Positions 16,285 to 24,206 of a DNA stretch of 64,000 nt are shown piece by piece; position 1 is the first letter of the stretch, and every line of letters starts with the position of its first letter. The position numbers and the translations under genes were made by a program. The notes beneath the pieces are model-generated. The model did not search any database and had not been told where the DNA came from. It saw nothing but the letters and a program-made list of their open reading frames with translations. Origin of the DNA: Mesosutterella faecium (lineage in GTDB: Bacteria; Pseudomonadota; Gammaproteobacteria; Burkholderiales; Burkholderiaceae_F); NCBI RefSeq assembly GCF_022809315.2, contig NZ_JAKZJU020000001.1:1897001-1961000 (forward strand), in the 5' to 3' direction.

Positions 16285-16965
16285 ATGGCTAAGCCCTATA
16301 TCGTCTGCCACATGATGATGTCCGCAGACGGCCGCATTGACTGCGCGATGACCTCGAAGATCAGAGGCGTCGATGAATATTACGGGACTCTCCGGGCGCT
16401 CGAGGCCGACAGCACCGTAAGCGGCCGGACCACCGCAGAGCTTGAAATGGCGCTGCCGGGAAAGTTTGAATCAAAGTCGGGCGAGCCCTACGGCCACTCG
16501 GGCTTTTCAAGGAACCGCAGCGCCGGAGGCTACGAGATCGTTGCGGACAGCGAGGGGACGCTTCTCTGGCCGGATCAGGTGAATGCGGCAAAGCCGCTTC
16601 TAGTTCTTACGAGCGAAAAAGTCGGGAAAGAGTACCTCGATTACCTGGACTCGCGGCGGATTTCCTGGATCGCCTGCGGGAAAAGCAAAGTCGATCTCGT
16701 CCACGCGATGGATATCCTCACCCGAGAATTCGCGGTCAGGCGGCTGGCCGTCGTAGGCGGCGGCACGATCAACGGAGCGTTCCTCGACGCTGGTCTTCTA
16801 GATGAAGTGAGCCTTCTCATCGGCCCCGCGATCGACGGGAGAAAAGGGATGGCCTCCGTGTTCGACGGCATTGCCGGGGACCGGGAGCCCTTCGGGCTCA
16901 CGCTCAAGTCTCTCAAGCAGTATGGAGACGGCGCGGTCTGGCTTCGCTACGAAGTGGAGAAATGA
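16285..16965 (+). CDS. RibD C-terminal/dihydrofolate-reductase-like oxidoreductase
   Basis: Predicted cytoplasmic NADPH-dependent reductase of the RibD_C (bacterial DHFR-like) family, 226 residues. The ATG at 16285 follows an AGGAG site at 16271. Family features are an N-terminal VCHMMMSADGRID strand-loop, SGRTTAELEM near 49, a late VVGGGTINGAFLDAGLLDEV (nucleotide-binding loop, near 153-172) and a C-terminal LKSLKQYGDGAVWLRY. It lacks the deaminase half of full RibD, so it is a stand-alone reductase with unknown substrate. Confidence 0.85.
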   Translation: MAKPYIVCHMMMSADGRIDCAMTSKIRGVDEYYGTLRALEADSTVSGRTTAELEMALPGKFESKSGEPYGHSGFSRNRSAGGYEIVADSEGTLLWPDQVNAAKPLLVLTSEKVGKEYLDYLDSRRISWIACGKSKVDLVHAMDILTREFAVRRLAVVGGGTINGAFLDAGLLDEVSLLIGPAIDGRKGMASVFDGIAGDREPFGLTLKSLKQYGDGAVWLRYEVEK

Positions 16966-17007
16966 AAACGAGAGAAGGCGCTCAGGCCTTCCCTTCCGGA
17001 GATGAGA

Positions 17008-17037
17008 AAAGCGCCGCGATTGCTCGCGGCGCTTTTT
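17008..17037. terminator. Bidirectional terminator between the RibD-like gene and hsp20 copy 3
   Basis: AGCGCCGCGA and TCGCGGCGCT arms with a 4-base loop are flanked by A residues on the left and T residues on the right. It can stop transcripts from both convergent genes. Confidence 0.85.
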
Positions 17038-17106
17038 CCTTTCGGCTTTCCTCGAAAACCCGGGCGAACCCGGCTCCCCGGGGGAGCCTCAGCCGAACCT
17101 TTGAAC

Positions 17107-17556
17107 TTACTGAATCGCGATCTTCTGGGTCTGAGGCTGCAGAGCAGAAGCCTTCGGGACATTGATCGTCAGGATGCCGTCTTCAAAGGAAGCGCTGCAG
17201 TCCTCCTGCTTCACGCCCTCGCCCACGTAGAACGTGCGGCTACAGGCGCCGGTGCTGCGCTCCGAGCGGATAAGCCGCCCTTCCATCTTTTCCTCGCGGC
17301 TCTTGTCTTTCTGAGCCGAGATCGTGAGATAGCCGTCCTTGAGCTCAGCGGAAATTTCGTCTTTCTTGAATCCGGGCAGATCCATCATGAGGGTATAGCC
17401 CTTGTCGGTCTCGCGAACATCCGTTTTCATCACGCGGTCAGCATGCTTGCCAAAAACGCTCTCGGCAGGATCCGGGAACCGAACGCCGGAGAAAACATCA
17501 AAGGGGTCAAAAGCGCCGAACGGAGAATCTTCAAAGATAGTCGGAACTGAAGCCAT
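17107..17556 (-). CDS. Small heat-shock protein Hsp20 family, copy 3
   Basis: 149-residue paralogue of copies 1 and 2 starting MASVPTIFED. The same alpha-crystallin segments are present (DLPGFKKDEI, LKDGYLTISA, DGILTINVPK), with a C-tail ending TQKIAIQ (I-A-I anchor). It is more divergent than the other two pairwise, but promoter boxes, spacing and leader length are conserved, so the regulatory design is under selection. Its promoter lies only a few bases beyond the stop codon of the upstream methyltransferase gene. Confidence 0.95.
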   Translation of the reverse strand: MASVPTIFEDSPFGAFDPFDVFSGVRFPDPAESVFGKHADRVMKTDVRETDKGYTLMMDLPGFKKDEISAELKDGYLTISAQKDKSREEKMEGRLIRSERSTGACSRTFYVGEGVKQEDCSASFEDGILTINVPKASALQPQTQKIAIQ

Positions 17557-17694
17557 AATAGCTACTCCTCATTATGGACCGTCGTCCGAGCGGTCAGGAA
17601 ATCTGGCGGCCGGGCGGAATCCCCGGCCTATCTGGGGAGAAAGTCCATCGCTCGCGGGGCTCTTTTCGAACCCCCCGGGCTTTCGCCCCTCACA
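17557..17694 (-). promoter_or_regulatory. Structured 5' leader of hsp20 copy 3, candidate RNA thermometer
   Basis: About 138 nt. Most of its sequence differs from the leaders of copies 1 and 2, yet the block before the ribosome site (17577-17595) is kept at 17-18 of 19 positions and can fold through GACCG/CGGTC pairing. Conservation of this block and of leader length, with the rest changed, supports a functional RNA element. Confidence 0.5.
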
Positions 17695-17700
17695 CTTTTC

Positions 17701-17729
17701 AATATGGGGGCCCTTTCGGAGATTTCAAG
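17701..17729 (-). promoter_or_regulatory. Sigma32 promoter of hsp20 copy 3
   Basis: Minus strand: CTTGAAA (17729-17723), 12-base gap, CCCCCATATT (17710-17701). Confidence 0.88.
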
Positions 17730-17735
17730 TCCCGG

Positions 17736-18494
17736 TCAGATTTTTTCCATCGCGATGAGAAAAAGCCGGGACACATGCCCCTTCGCCCCGGTGACGATCA
17801 CCATCTGGTCAGGATCGCTCAGTCTGAGCGACAGATCCCGGTCCAGGGCGCGAAGCCTGAGTCCCGCCTTTTTAAGAACGCTGATGTCCCAGTCAGGACG
17901 ATCCCGATCCGTGACGGGGAGACGCTCGGCGATGTCGTTTCGCTCGCGAAGCTGAGCGGCGGTCTGTCCCGGATGCACGGGCGGCTCTCCGGCCTGATCC
18001 GCCACCCGGAATGTCCTGCCGTAGTTTGCGTCGATGTTGACGAAGACGCCGCCGCGCTTCAGGACGCGCGCAACGCCTTCATAGGCGAGTTCAGGCCGCG
18101 GCAAGGTCCATGTCACGTTGCGCGAGAAGACGAAATCAAAGCTCTCGTCAGGAAAATCAAGCGCCTGCGCGTCCATCTGCCGAAACTCAATGGAAAGGCC
18201 ACGCGCCCGGGCATTGCAGCGCGCCTGCTCGAGCATGGCCTCGGAATAGTCGACCCCGGTCACCCGCAGGCCTTTCTGCGCAAGAAGCAGCGCGAAAAAT
18301 CCCGCGCCCGTGCCCAGGTCGAGCGCGAACTTCGCCCCGGAAGGAACAAGCGGCAGGATCACCTCCTCGTAGAGACCGCGCAGTCTTCCGCCGTACTCCT
18401 TCATGCGGGTCGAGCTGAACTCGCGGGCGCGGCCCGACCAGTAGGCGTCGATCCGACGCATGAGCCCGGACTGCGGGCCTTCGGGGTTCTTCAT
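17736..18494 (-). CDS. Class I SAM-dependent methyltransferase
   Basis: Cytoplasmic methyltransferase of about 252 residues. The SAM-binding motif I LDLGTGAGFFALLLA is near residue 58-72, motif II VTGVDYSEAMLEQAR near 79-93, and the acidic loop MDAQALDF and post-motif SFDFVFSRNV follow. It is the last gene of the iron ABC operon, 28 bp after the ATPase gene. This kind of methyltransferase often accompanies FecCD-type metal or metallophore importers. The substrate is unknown; modification of an imported chelate or corrinoid is possible but unproven. Confidence 0.85.
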   Translation of the reverse strand: MKNPEGPQSGLMRRIDAYWSGRAREFSSTRMKEYGGRLRGLYEEVILPLVPSGAKFALDLGTGAGFFALLLAQKGLRVTGVDYSEAMLEQARCNARARGLSIEFRQMDAQALDFPDESFDFVFSRNVTWTLPRPELAYEGVARVLKRGGVFVNIDANYGRTFRVADQAGEPPVHPGQTAAQLRERNDIAERLPVTDRDRPDWDISVLKKAGLRLRALDRDLSLRLSDPDQMVIVTGAKGHVSRLFLIAMEKI

Positions 18495-18522
18495 CTCACA
18501 TCTCCTTTCCTTTTTTCCTCTT

Positions 18523-19302
18523 TCAAAGCTCCCCGGGCACGCAGGTCCTGCGGCTCGAGCCCGGAATTCCGACCACCGTCACGGGCAGCCCGTAGAGCGA
18601 CGTGAGCCGCTCCGTGGTGATCGCCTCCGACGAGGGCCCGCAGAAGGCGAAGACCCCGTCCTTGAGCACAGCGGTCATGCCGCCCAGATAGAGCGCGTGG
18701 TCCGGAAAGTGGCTCGTCATGATGACGCCCATGCCTTCGTTGACCAGGCGCTGGAGCACCATGAGGAAGCGGTGCTGGTTGCCGAAGTCGAGGTGCGCGG
18801 TCGGCTCGTCAAGAAGCAGCAGCTTCGGCTCCTGGGTAAGAGCCGCGGCGAGCATCACGAGCTGCCGCTCGCCGCCCGAGATCTCGGTGTAGAGCTTCTT
18901 TTCAAGGTACCCGATCTTCAGGAACTCGAGCTTCTCGCGGGCGATCTCGAAATCGCGCGGCCCCGGGGTCGCAAACCGCGGCAGATAGGCCGCGCGCCCC
19001 ATCACCGCGACGTCGAGCACGGAAAAGGGGAAGGTCGGGTTGTGCGACTGCGGAATGTAGGCCACGCGGCGCGCGAATTCGGCGACCGAAAACTCCCGGA
19101 TCGGCCGGCCGTCGATCAGGACGCGGCCCGAGCCGGGCTTTTCCTGCCCGGCCATGCACTTTAAAAGCGTCGACTTGCCTGCGCCGTTCACGCCGAGGAC
19201 GCAGCACTCGCCCGGGGTTTCGCACTGGAGGGAAAGCCCCTTCAGGATCTCCCGGCTGCTGCCGGGATAGGAAAAATGCAGATTCTCAACAGAAATTTTC
19301 AT
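18523..19302 (-). CDS. Iron/siderophore-type ABC transporter ATPase
   Basis: FecE/FepC-class ATPase that powers import across the inner membrane. In order: Walker A GVNGAGKST (about 38-46), Q-loop YIPQSHNP, signature SGGERQLV, Walker B LLLLDEPTAHLD and the switch His in MTSHFPDH. The 259-residue length is typical. It lies 9 bp after the permease gene and is clearly co-transcribed with it. Confidence 0.95.
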   Translation of the reverse strand: MKISVENLHFSYPGSSREILKGLSLQCETPGECCVLGVNGAGKSTLLKCMAGQEKPGSGRVLIDGRPIREFSVAEFARRVAYIPQSHNPTFPFSVLDVAVMGRAAYLPRFATPGPRDFEIAREKLEFLKIGYLEKKLYTEISGGERQLVMLAAALTQEPKLLLLDEPTAHLDFGNQHRFLMVLQRLVNEGMGVIMTSHFPDHALYLGGMTAVLKDGVFAFCGPSSEAITTERLTSLYGLPVTVVGIPGSSRRTCVPGEL

Positions 19303-19311
19303 CGCCCGCTC

Positions 19312-20349
19312 CTACCAGTTCACCTTTTCCTTCACCATGAACCAGGCAAAGACCGGCGTGCCGATGAGCGCCGTCACGACGCCCAGCGGGATCTCCGCCG
19401 AGGAAAGCGTCCTGCAGAGGTCGTCGATCGTGAGCAGGTAGGCGCCGCCCAGCAGGATCGACACCGGCAGCAGCCGCCTGAAGTCCGGGCCGGTGAAGCA
19501 GCGCGACAGATGCGGGATCACGAGCCCGATCCAGCCGATCACGCCCGCCATTCCGACGGAGACCGCAGCGAGCACGCTGCAGCAGGCGATCACGATCGTG
19601 CGGTCCCGCGATACGTCGACGCCGTAGGAGCGCGCCTCGGCATCGCCCACGCAGAGGATGTTGAGCCTCCAGGCGTAGAGCATCAGAAGCGCCATCGCGA
19701 TGAGCAGCACCGGAATCGAGGCGAGCAGCGCGGTGTTGTTCACCGCGGAGAGGCTGCCCATCAGCCAGAAGACGATCGCCGGGAGCTTGTCAAACGGGTC
19801 GGCCAGAAACTTGAGCAGCGAAATCAGCGCCGCAAAGAGGCTTCCCACCACGACGCCGGCGAGAATGAGAGTCACGGTGGAGTTGCGGGCGCGGCCGCCG
19901 AACTTAAGGGCGAGCCAGACCGCGAGCAGCGCGAAAAGCATCGCCGAGCCCTGCACGGCCACCGTGGTGCCCACCAGCATGATGGCAAGCGCCGCGCCAA
20001 AGCCCGCGCCGTTGGAGACCCCGAGCGTATAGGGGGAGGCCAGCGGGTTGCGGAAGATGCCCTGGAAGACCGCGCCTGCGGCCGAGAGCGCCCCGCCCAC
20101 CACGATCGCGGCCACCGCCCGCGGCAGCCTCACCGAGACGATGACGTTGTGGTCGAGCTCGCTCCAGGTGGGATCGGGAAACGCGCTGGGGAAGACGCAG
20201 GAGGCGAGGATTTTGAAAACCTGGGAAACCGGCACGTGGTACTGGCCAACCGAAAGCGAGACGAGGAGCACCACGACCAGCAGCGCGGCAAAGACCGCGT
20301 TCATGAGTCCGGCGCCCCGCTTTGCTGTGGAAAAGCGTGAATTCTTCAT
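19312..20349 (-). CDS. FecCD-family ABC transporter permease
   Basis: Inner-membrane permease for ferric siderophore, haem or cobalamin import, 345 residues with about nine to ten membrane helices. Family motifs are LPRAVAAIVVGGALSAAGAVFQGIFRNPLASP (split: LPRAVAAIVVGG then AGAVFQGIFRNPLA, near 74-104), GVSNGAGFGA, and the C-terminal GVIGWIGLVIPHLSR and GVVTALIGTPVF. One permease gene implies a homodimer. Confidence 0.95.
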   Translation of the reverse strand: MKNSRFSTAKRGAGLMNAVFAALLVVVLLVSLSVGQYHVPVSQVFKILASCVFPSAFPDPTWSELDHNVIVSVRLPRAVAAIVVGGALSAAGAVFQGIFRNPLASPYTLGVSNGAGFGAALAIMLVGTTVAVQGSAMLFALLAVWLALKFGGRARNSTVTLILAGVVVGSLFAALISLLKFLADPFDKLPAIVFWLMGSLSAVNNTALLASIPVLLIAMALLMLYAWRLNILCVGDAEARSYGVDVSRDRTIVIACCSVLAAVSVGMAGVIGWIGLVIPHLSRCFTGPDFRRLLPVSILLGGAYLLTIDDLCRTLSSAEIPLGVVTALIGTPVFAWFMVKEKVNW

Positions 20350-20362
20350 ATCAAGGGAAAAC

Positions 20363-20391
20363 GGCCGGCCCGCAGAGGCCTGCGGCCGGCC
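20363..20391 (-). other. Intercistronic hairpin between binding-protein and permease genes
   Basis: GGCCGGCC...GGCCGGCC arms with additional GCAG/CTGC pairing lie in the 141-bp gap. Without a T-run this resembles an mRNA-stabilising or processing stem that could make the binding protein more abundant than the membrane parts. Confidence 0.5.
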
Positions 20392-20490
20392 AGGCTCAGA
20401 GGGTAAAGGAGCGCTTCAGGCTCCCGTCCGGGGGAAACAGCAGAAACCCCCGGCCCTGCCCGGCCGCCCTTTTTTAAGGGCGGGAAGGCA

Positions 20491-21576
20491 TCAGTGCTTC
20501 TTGTAGGAAATGCCGTAGAACTTCTTGTAGAAGTCGTTCACCATCCGGTCGAGGTTCACGTCGCGGAAATGCTCCGGATAGAGCGTCTTCGCGAGCCACA
20601 CCTCGCCCAGCGCCATGGACTCGGGCGCGGGATTGCCCCAGGGCTTGGTGTAGTCGGGGGCGAGCACGAGGCGGTTGTTCTTCACCGTGTCGATTCCCTT
20701 CCAGGCCGGGTCCCTGCGGATCTGGTCCAGGATCTCGCGGTAGCGGCTCTGCACGAAGATCACCTGCGGGTTCCAGGCCGCGACCTGCTCGGGGGTCACC
20801 TGCTTGTAGCCCTTGAGCGTCTCGGCCACGTTCTTCGCGCCGGCGCGGGCCATGGCGGCCCCGACGTACTTGCCGGTGCCGTAGGTGAAGCCCTTCTCGT
20901 TTGCCATGAAGACGCGGATGCGCTTGTTCTCGGGCACGCGCTTCAGGTGCGAGGTCACGATCCGGCGGTTGGTCTCAACCGTCTTCCAGAGCTCCGCGCC
21001 GCGCTTTTCGGTGCCGGTCGCGCGGGCGAGGAGTTCGATCGCCTGCTTGAGGCCCTCGGTGTAAGCCGCGTCCGGATTCACGAGACTCGGGTGGATGGTG
21101 GAGGCCTGCTCCTTGTCGGCGACGTAGAGCGTGATCGCCATCACGGGGATGCCAAGCGCGGTCAGGCGGTCGACCGTCTCCCTGGGCATCTGGTTGGAGA
21201 CCACGACGAGGTCGGGCTTGAGGGCCGCCACCTGCTCGACGCTCGCGCTCTTGAGCGACCCGGGCTCGGGCAGCGTCTTGATCCGCGGCATGATGTCGGC
21301 GAAGCTCGAGTCGAGGAGGTTGTCCCACTTCTGCATGACGCCCACGACGCGGTCGGTCGCGCCAAGCTCCGCGAGGATGTCCAGGGAGTGGTGCTGCAGG
21401 ACCACGATCCGGTTCACGCGGGCGGGGAGCTTCACCGTGCGGTGCATCTGGTCGACGAGCGTGCAGCTGCCGGCGGCCGGGGCCGCGGCGGCGGGAACGC
21501 CCGAGAAGGCGATCCCCAGGGAGAACGCGGCGGCAAGCCCGCTTAAAAGCACACGGCGCGAGATTTTAAGCGTCAT
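20491..21576 (-). CDS. Periplasmic iron-siderophore binding protein (FecB/PF01497 type)
   Basis: Substrate-binding component of the importer, 361 residues. The N-terminus MTLKISRRVLLSG has an S-R-R-V-L-L twin-arginine-like motif before the hydrophobic segment and an AAA cleavage region. Lobe 1 begins RIVVLQHHSLDILAELGATDRV (split: RIVVLQHHSL, then LAELGATDRV), with the family's ALKPDLVVVSNQ; lobe 2 has TGKYVGAAMARAGAKNVA and NPQVIFVQSR. First gene of the operon. No TonB receptor gene is present in the window. Confidence 0.92.
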   Translation of the reverse strand: MTLKISRRVLLSGLAAAFSLGIAFSGVPAAAAPAAGSCTLVDQMHRTVKLPARVNRIVVLQHHSLDILAELGATDRVVGVMQKWDNLLDSSFADIMPRIKTLPEPGSLKSASVEQVAALKPDLVVVSNQMPRETVDRLTALGIPVMAITLYVADKEQASTIHPSLVNPDAAYTEGLKQAIELLARATGTEKRGAELWKTVETNRRIVTSHLKRVPENKRIRVFMANEKGFTYGTGKYVGAAMARAGAKNVAETLKGYKQVTPEQVAAWNPQVIFVQSRYREILDQIRRDPAWKGIDTVKNNRLVLAPDYTKPWGNPAPESMALGEVWLAKTLYPEHFRDVNLDRMVNDFYKKFYGISYKKH

Positions 21577-21845
21577 AGTTTACATTTCCTTAAAAAAATT
21601 AAAGAGATATTTCGTTATTCTTAATATGAAGAACGATTATTGAATAGCGGATTGTACTCACTCGCCGGTGTTTTGGAACAGGGCTTCCCCCTAAAACAGG
21701 CTTTTCAGGGGCGAAGTGAGTCAACTCACTTTCGCTCTCCGGCCTCGAAGGCCGGTCTTTACCACTAAAGAGATAGATTGATGAGTCCATCCGCCCGGCC
21801 GTCCCGCCTGGGACAGAGAATCGCTCAAAAGGGGGATGGCCGGGC
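21577..21845. other. Leader/promoter region of the iron operon with palindromes
   Basis: A+T-rich stretch upstream of the binding protein. It contains a near-perfect palindrome around GTGAGT-CA-ACTCAC (about 21711-21735) and a CCGGCC-TCGAA-GGCCGG hairpin (21739-21755). No clear Fur box or cobalamin riboswitch could be recognised. Confidence 0.4.
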
Positions 21846-21880
21846 TGGACAAAAAGGCATCCTTCTGTTTTAATTTAAGT

Positions 21881-21963
21881 GTCAGGGCCATTGCTGTGGC
21901 TTTTACACGCTCCTTTAAGTGTTTCTTTCGCAGCCCGCGGCTTTTACCGCGGGCTTTTTTTGC
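21881..21963 (+). ncRNA. Candidate small RNA (or attenuated leader) with own promoter and terminator
   Basis: A promoter-like pair TGGACA (21846-21851), 17 bp, TTTAAT (21869-21874) is followed by about 80 nt ending in AGCCCGCGG...CCGCGGGCT and seven T (21932-21963). No start codon with a ribosome site is evident inside. It could also be the attenuated leader of the lipoprotein gene at 22054. Confidence 0.4.
21932..21963 (+). terminator. Strong rho-independent terminator
   Basis: A 9-bp GC-rich stem AGCCCGCGG/CCGCGGGCT with a 6-nt loop and a T7 run. No annotated coding gene precedes it on this strand. Confidence 0.85.
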
Positions 21964-22053
21964 CCCTGTTCTATACCTTTATGGGTATTTTTCTTATTTT
22001 TCTGCCTCAAGGGCCCTTCCTTTACAATGGGTCAAAAAACGGAGGTGCAGGCA

Positions 22054-22551
22054 ATGAAGCGGCACTTTGGAACCACACTTGCGGCCGCCCTCGCGCTCCT
22101 TGCGGCGGGCTGCTCCAGCGTTTCGCTCGGAGGGGGCTACGGCGGCTGGGGCGGCAGCCACGGCGGCTGGGGCGGAGTCGGCGTCGGCATCAGCCTGGAC
22201 GATCTCTTTTCGGGCCCGAAGGACGCGGCCCTGCCTGAGCTTCGGTCCGGAAAGGCTGAAATCACGGGCCTGAAGCTGCGGAAGGCCTCCGACGCCGAAT
22301 ACCGCCTCACCGGCACGGGCGGCAGCGGCGGGGACAAGGCGCTTCCCGCCCTCGTCTCCATTCCCTGCGGGGATCCGGCGCTTTCGGGCACCCCCGCCCT
22401 GCGCTTCAGCTTCCTGCTGCAGCCCGGGCGCGGGAGCCGCGTGGAGGCGGTGACGCGCGAGATCCCGCAGGGCTGCAGGCCCGATCCCTCCCGCGCCGCG
22501 CTTGAGATTCAGGCCGAAAGCGCGCCCCCCTCTAGCGCTGGGGACCGCTGA
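22054..22551 (+). CDS. Glycine-rich putative lipoprotein
   Basis: Function unknown, 165 residues. The ATG at 22054 follows GGAGGTGCAGGCA. Signal peptide with lipobox L-A-A-G-C (Cys near 20), then a Gly/Trp-rich stretch of repeated GGWGG units (about 27-45) and a more ordinary domain from 55 onward with two Cys. The 3' end overlaps the 3' end of the relaxase gene on the other strand by 20 bp, placing it at or inside the left border of the conjugative element. Confidence 0.65.
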   Translation: MKRHFGTTLAAALALLAAGCSSVSLGGGYGGWGGSHGGWGGVGVGISLDDLFSGPKDAALPELRSGKAEITGLKLRKASDAEYRLTGTGGSGGDKALPALVSIPCGDPALSGTPALRFSFLLQPGRGSRVEAVTREIPQGCRPDPSRAALEIQAESAPPSSAGDR

Positions 22552-23593
22552 GGGCCCGCTCCCGCTTCTTTTCCGCAGGCGTCTCCTCCCGAAGCGCCTC
22601 CTGCTCCCGCTGCCTTGCGAGGCGCTCCACGGTCGCCTCCACGATCGAGCGCACGGGAGGCAGCGCTCTGTAGTATTCGGCGAGCCGCCCCGCGAGCTCC
22701 AGGTCCCCAGGGCTGCCGCTTTCCCGAAGCTCCCTGATGAACCCCGCGGCGTATCCCAGCACCTTCACTCTGTTGCGCCGCATCATATCGGCCACGGGAT
22801 CGGGCTCGGGCCTGCCCTCAAGGGCCTCGCCCACCTGGCGCAGCACCTCCCTGCGGCCCGAAGGCGACATGTAAAATCCCCCGGACTTGTTCGCGGCGTA
22901 GGCCCGCCGCAGAAGAAACTGACGGCGCCTCCCCCGCGTGCAGGGCCGGGTTGCGTTCGCCTCGATCCCCCGCTCGATGAGCCTGGAGGCGAAGTCCTCC
23001 CGCAGCAGCCTCAGGCCGCCAGGACCCACTCTGAGGACCCGTCCCCCGCGCCAGCTGCGGTGTCGGCAGAGCAGGTGGGCGTGAGGCCTTCCCTCGTGGT
23101 CGTAGTGGAAGCACACGACCCAGGGCCGCTCCCGGATGTGCTCCCGGGCCCAGTCGAGCACGGCCGGCTCAAAGCGCTCGCGCGGCACCTCCCCTGATAT
23201 TCCGAGAATCACCTGGTCCAGCGCCCGCTCTTCCGGGCGGAGCTTCGCGTCGCCGGAGCGCCAGGCGAGAATCGTCTTTTCAAGAGCCTCGCCCGTCCTG
23301 TAGACGCAGCCTTCCTCGTCATAGGCCGGGACCCGGCCGCTGCGCGAGATGTACCTCGTGTAGTGCAGGACCTGGGCTGCGCTCGAGCAGACCGGAACCG
23401 CGTAGGCGCTCGTAGGAATGTTGCAGAGCACAGAGACCTCGGGCCAGCCCTGCACCATGCCCCAGGCCTTCTGCCGGGCTGAAAGCCTTCTGAATTCACC
23501 CAGCCCGGCCGGAGCAGGGAGGACGGCGCGGTCGTCGAACTCGTTTTCGGGATCGCGCAAAGCGCCCCTCACCACTCCTTTTGCCCTTCTCAT
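22532..23593 (-). CDS. Conjugative relaxase (MobA/VirD2-like)
   Basis: Predicted nickase that cuts oriT and pilots the strand through the type IV system. 353 residues from the ATG at 23593, whose first base overlaps the TGA of the MobC-like gene (translational coupling). Candidate catalytic Tyr lie in HYTRYISRSG (Tyr 78/81). The metal-binding histidine motif is HYDHEGRPHAH (163-173), the HxD...HxH arrangement of this class. There is no helicase or primase extension, and the protein is short for the family. Frame extension upstream of 23593 overlaps the preceding gene and is not used. Confidence 0.82.
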   Translation of the reverse strand: MRRAKGVVRGALRDPENEFDDRAVLPAPAGLGEFRRLSARQKAWGMVQGWPEVSVLCNIPTSAYAVPVCSSAAQVLHYTRYISRSGRVPAYDEEGCVYRTGEALEKTILAWRSGDAKLRPEERALDQVILGISGEVPRERFEPAVLDWAREHIRERPWVVCFHYDHEGRPHAHLLCRHRSWRGGRVLRVGPGGLRLLREDFASRLIERGIEANATRPCTRGRRRQFLLRRAYAANKSGGFYMSPSGRREVLRQVGEALEGRPEPDPVADMMRRNRVKVLGYAAGFIRELRESGSPGDLELAGRLAEYYRALPPVRSIVEATVERLARQREQEALREETPAEKKRERALSGPQR

Positions 23594-24060
23594 CACGCCT
23601 CCCTGCGCGGCAGAAGCCGCGCCCTGCTCTCCGCGGCCTCGGTCACGCGGCGCGCGGCCGCCGCGCAGGCTTCGAGCATCGCAAGCATGTTGGGCACCCC
23701 GGCCAGGCAGCGCTCGAACCCCCGCGGGGCCTGCCCGCAGTCCAGCGCCATGATCGCGGCGGCCGAGGTCTGCGTGAGGCCCGCCGCGCATTTGCTGAGC
23801 TCGAGCTGCACGGAGCGCAGGAGCGCCGCCTCCTCGCGCGTGAGGTACGGCCTCGAGAGGAAATACCCCCGCAGCACCCGAACGACAAGATCCGACCGGC
23901 TGATGCCATCCTCGTGCGCCCTCGACTTCAGAAGCTCATACTCGGAGCCGGTGAGCGTGAGCTTCAGCCTCACATGCTCCCGCGTGTGCTCGGGCGCTGA
24001 GCCAAGCCTCGCCGCGGGCTTGTCTCCCTTCATTTCCCTCATGGATTCAACTTCCTGCAT
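23593..24060 (-). CDS. MobC-like relaxosome accessory protein
   Basis: 155-residue DNA-binding accessory factor expected to bind oriT and help the relaxase nick. A ribbon-helix-helix type segment VRLKLTLTGSEYELLKSRA (near 30-48) with ISRSDLVVRVLRGYF follows the charged N-terminus. The C-terminal half is Ala-rich helical. It is directly upstream of and overlapping the relaxase gene. Identification rests on fold, size and position. Confidence 0.7.
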   Translation of the reverse strand: MQEVESMREMKGDKPAARLGSAPEHTREHVRLKLTLTGSEYELLKSRAHEDGISRSDLVVRVLRGYFLSRPYLTREEAALLRSVQLELSKCAAGLTQTSAAAIMALDCGQAPRGFERCLAGVPNMLAMLEACAAAARRVTEAAESRARLLPRREA

Positions 24061-24206
24061 TCCGGAATTCCTTCAAAGATTTCACAAAATCTGTCTAATT
24101 TTCTACACATAGAAAAGCTTCTTTTCTCCGGGCCGCCCCGCCCTGATCAGGCCCTTTTGGGCTTCGCTGCGGGCTGAACCGGCCCGGAAGGCTTTCGCCT
24201 GCGTCC
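24061..24206. other. Intergenic region upstream of mobC, candidate oriT
   Basis: 146 bp between the MobC-like and adhesin genes, A+T-rich in its left half. It contains the inverted repeat AGAAAAG-CTT-CTTTTCT (24111-24127). Transfer origins usually lie next to mobC/relaxase genes and carry such repeats. No nick site could be recognised. Confidence 0.35.

Noticed and set aside
21577..21800. Cobalamin riboswitch or Fur box before the iron operon
   Set aside because: No recognisable riboswitch core, and A+T-rich hexamers do not line up as a Fur site.
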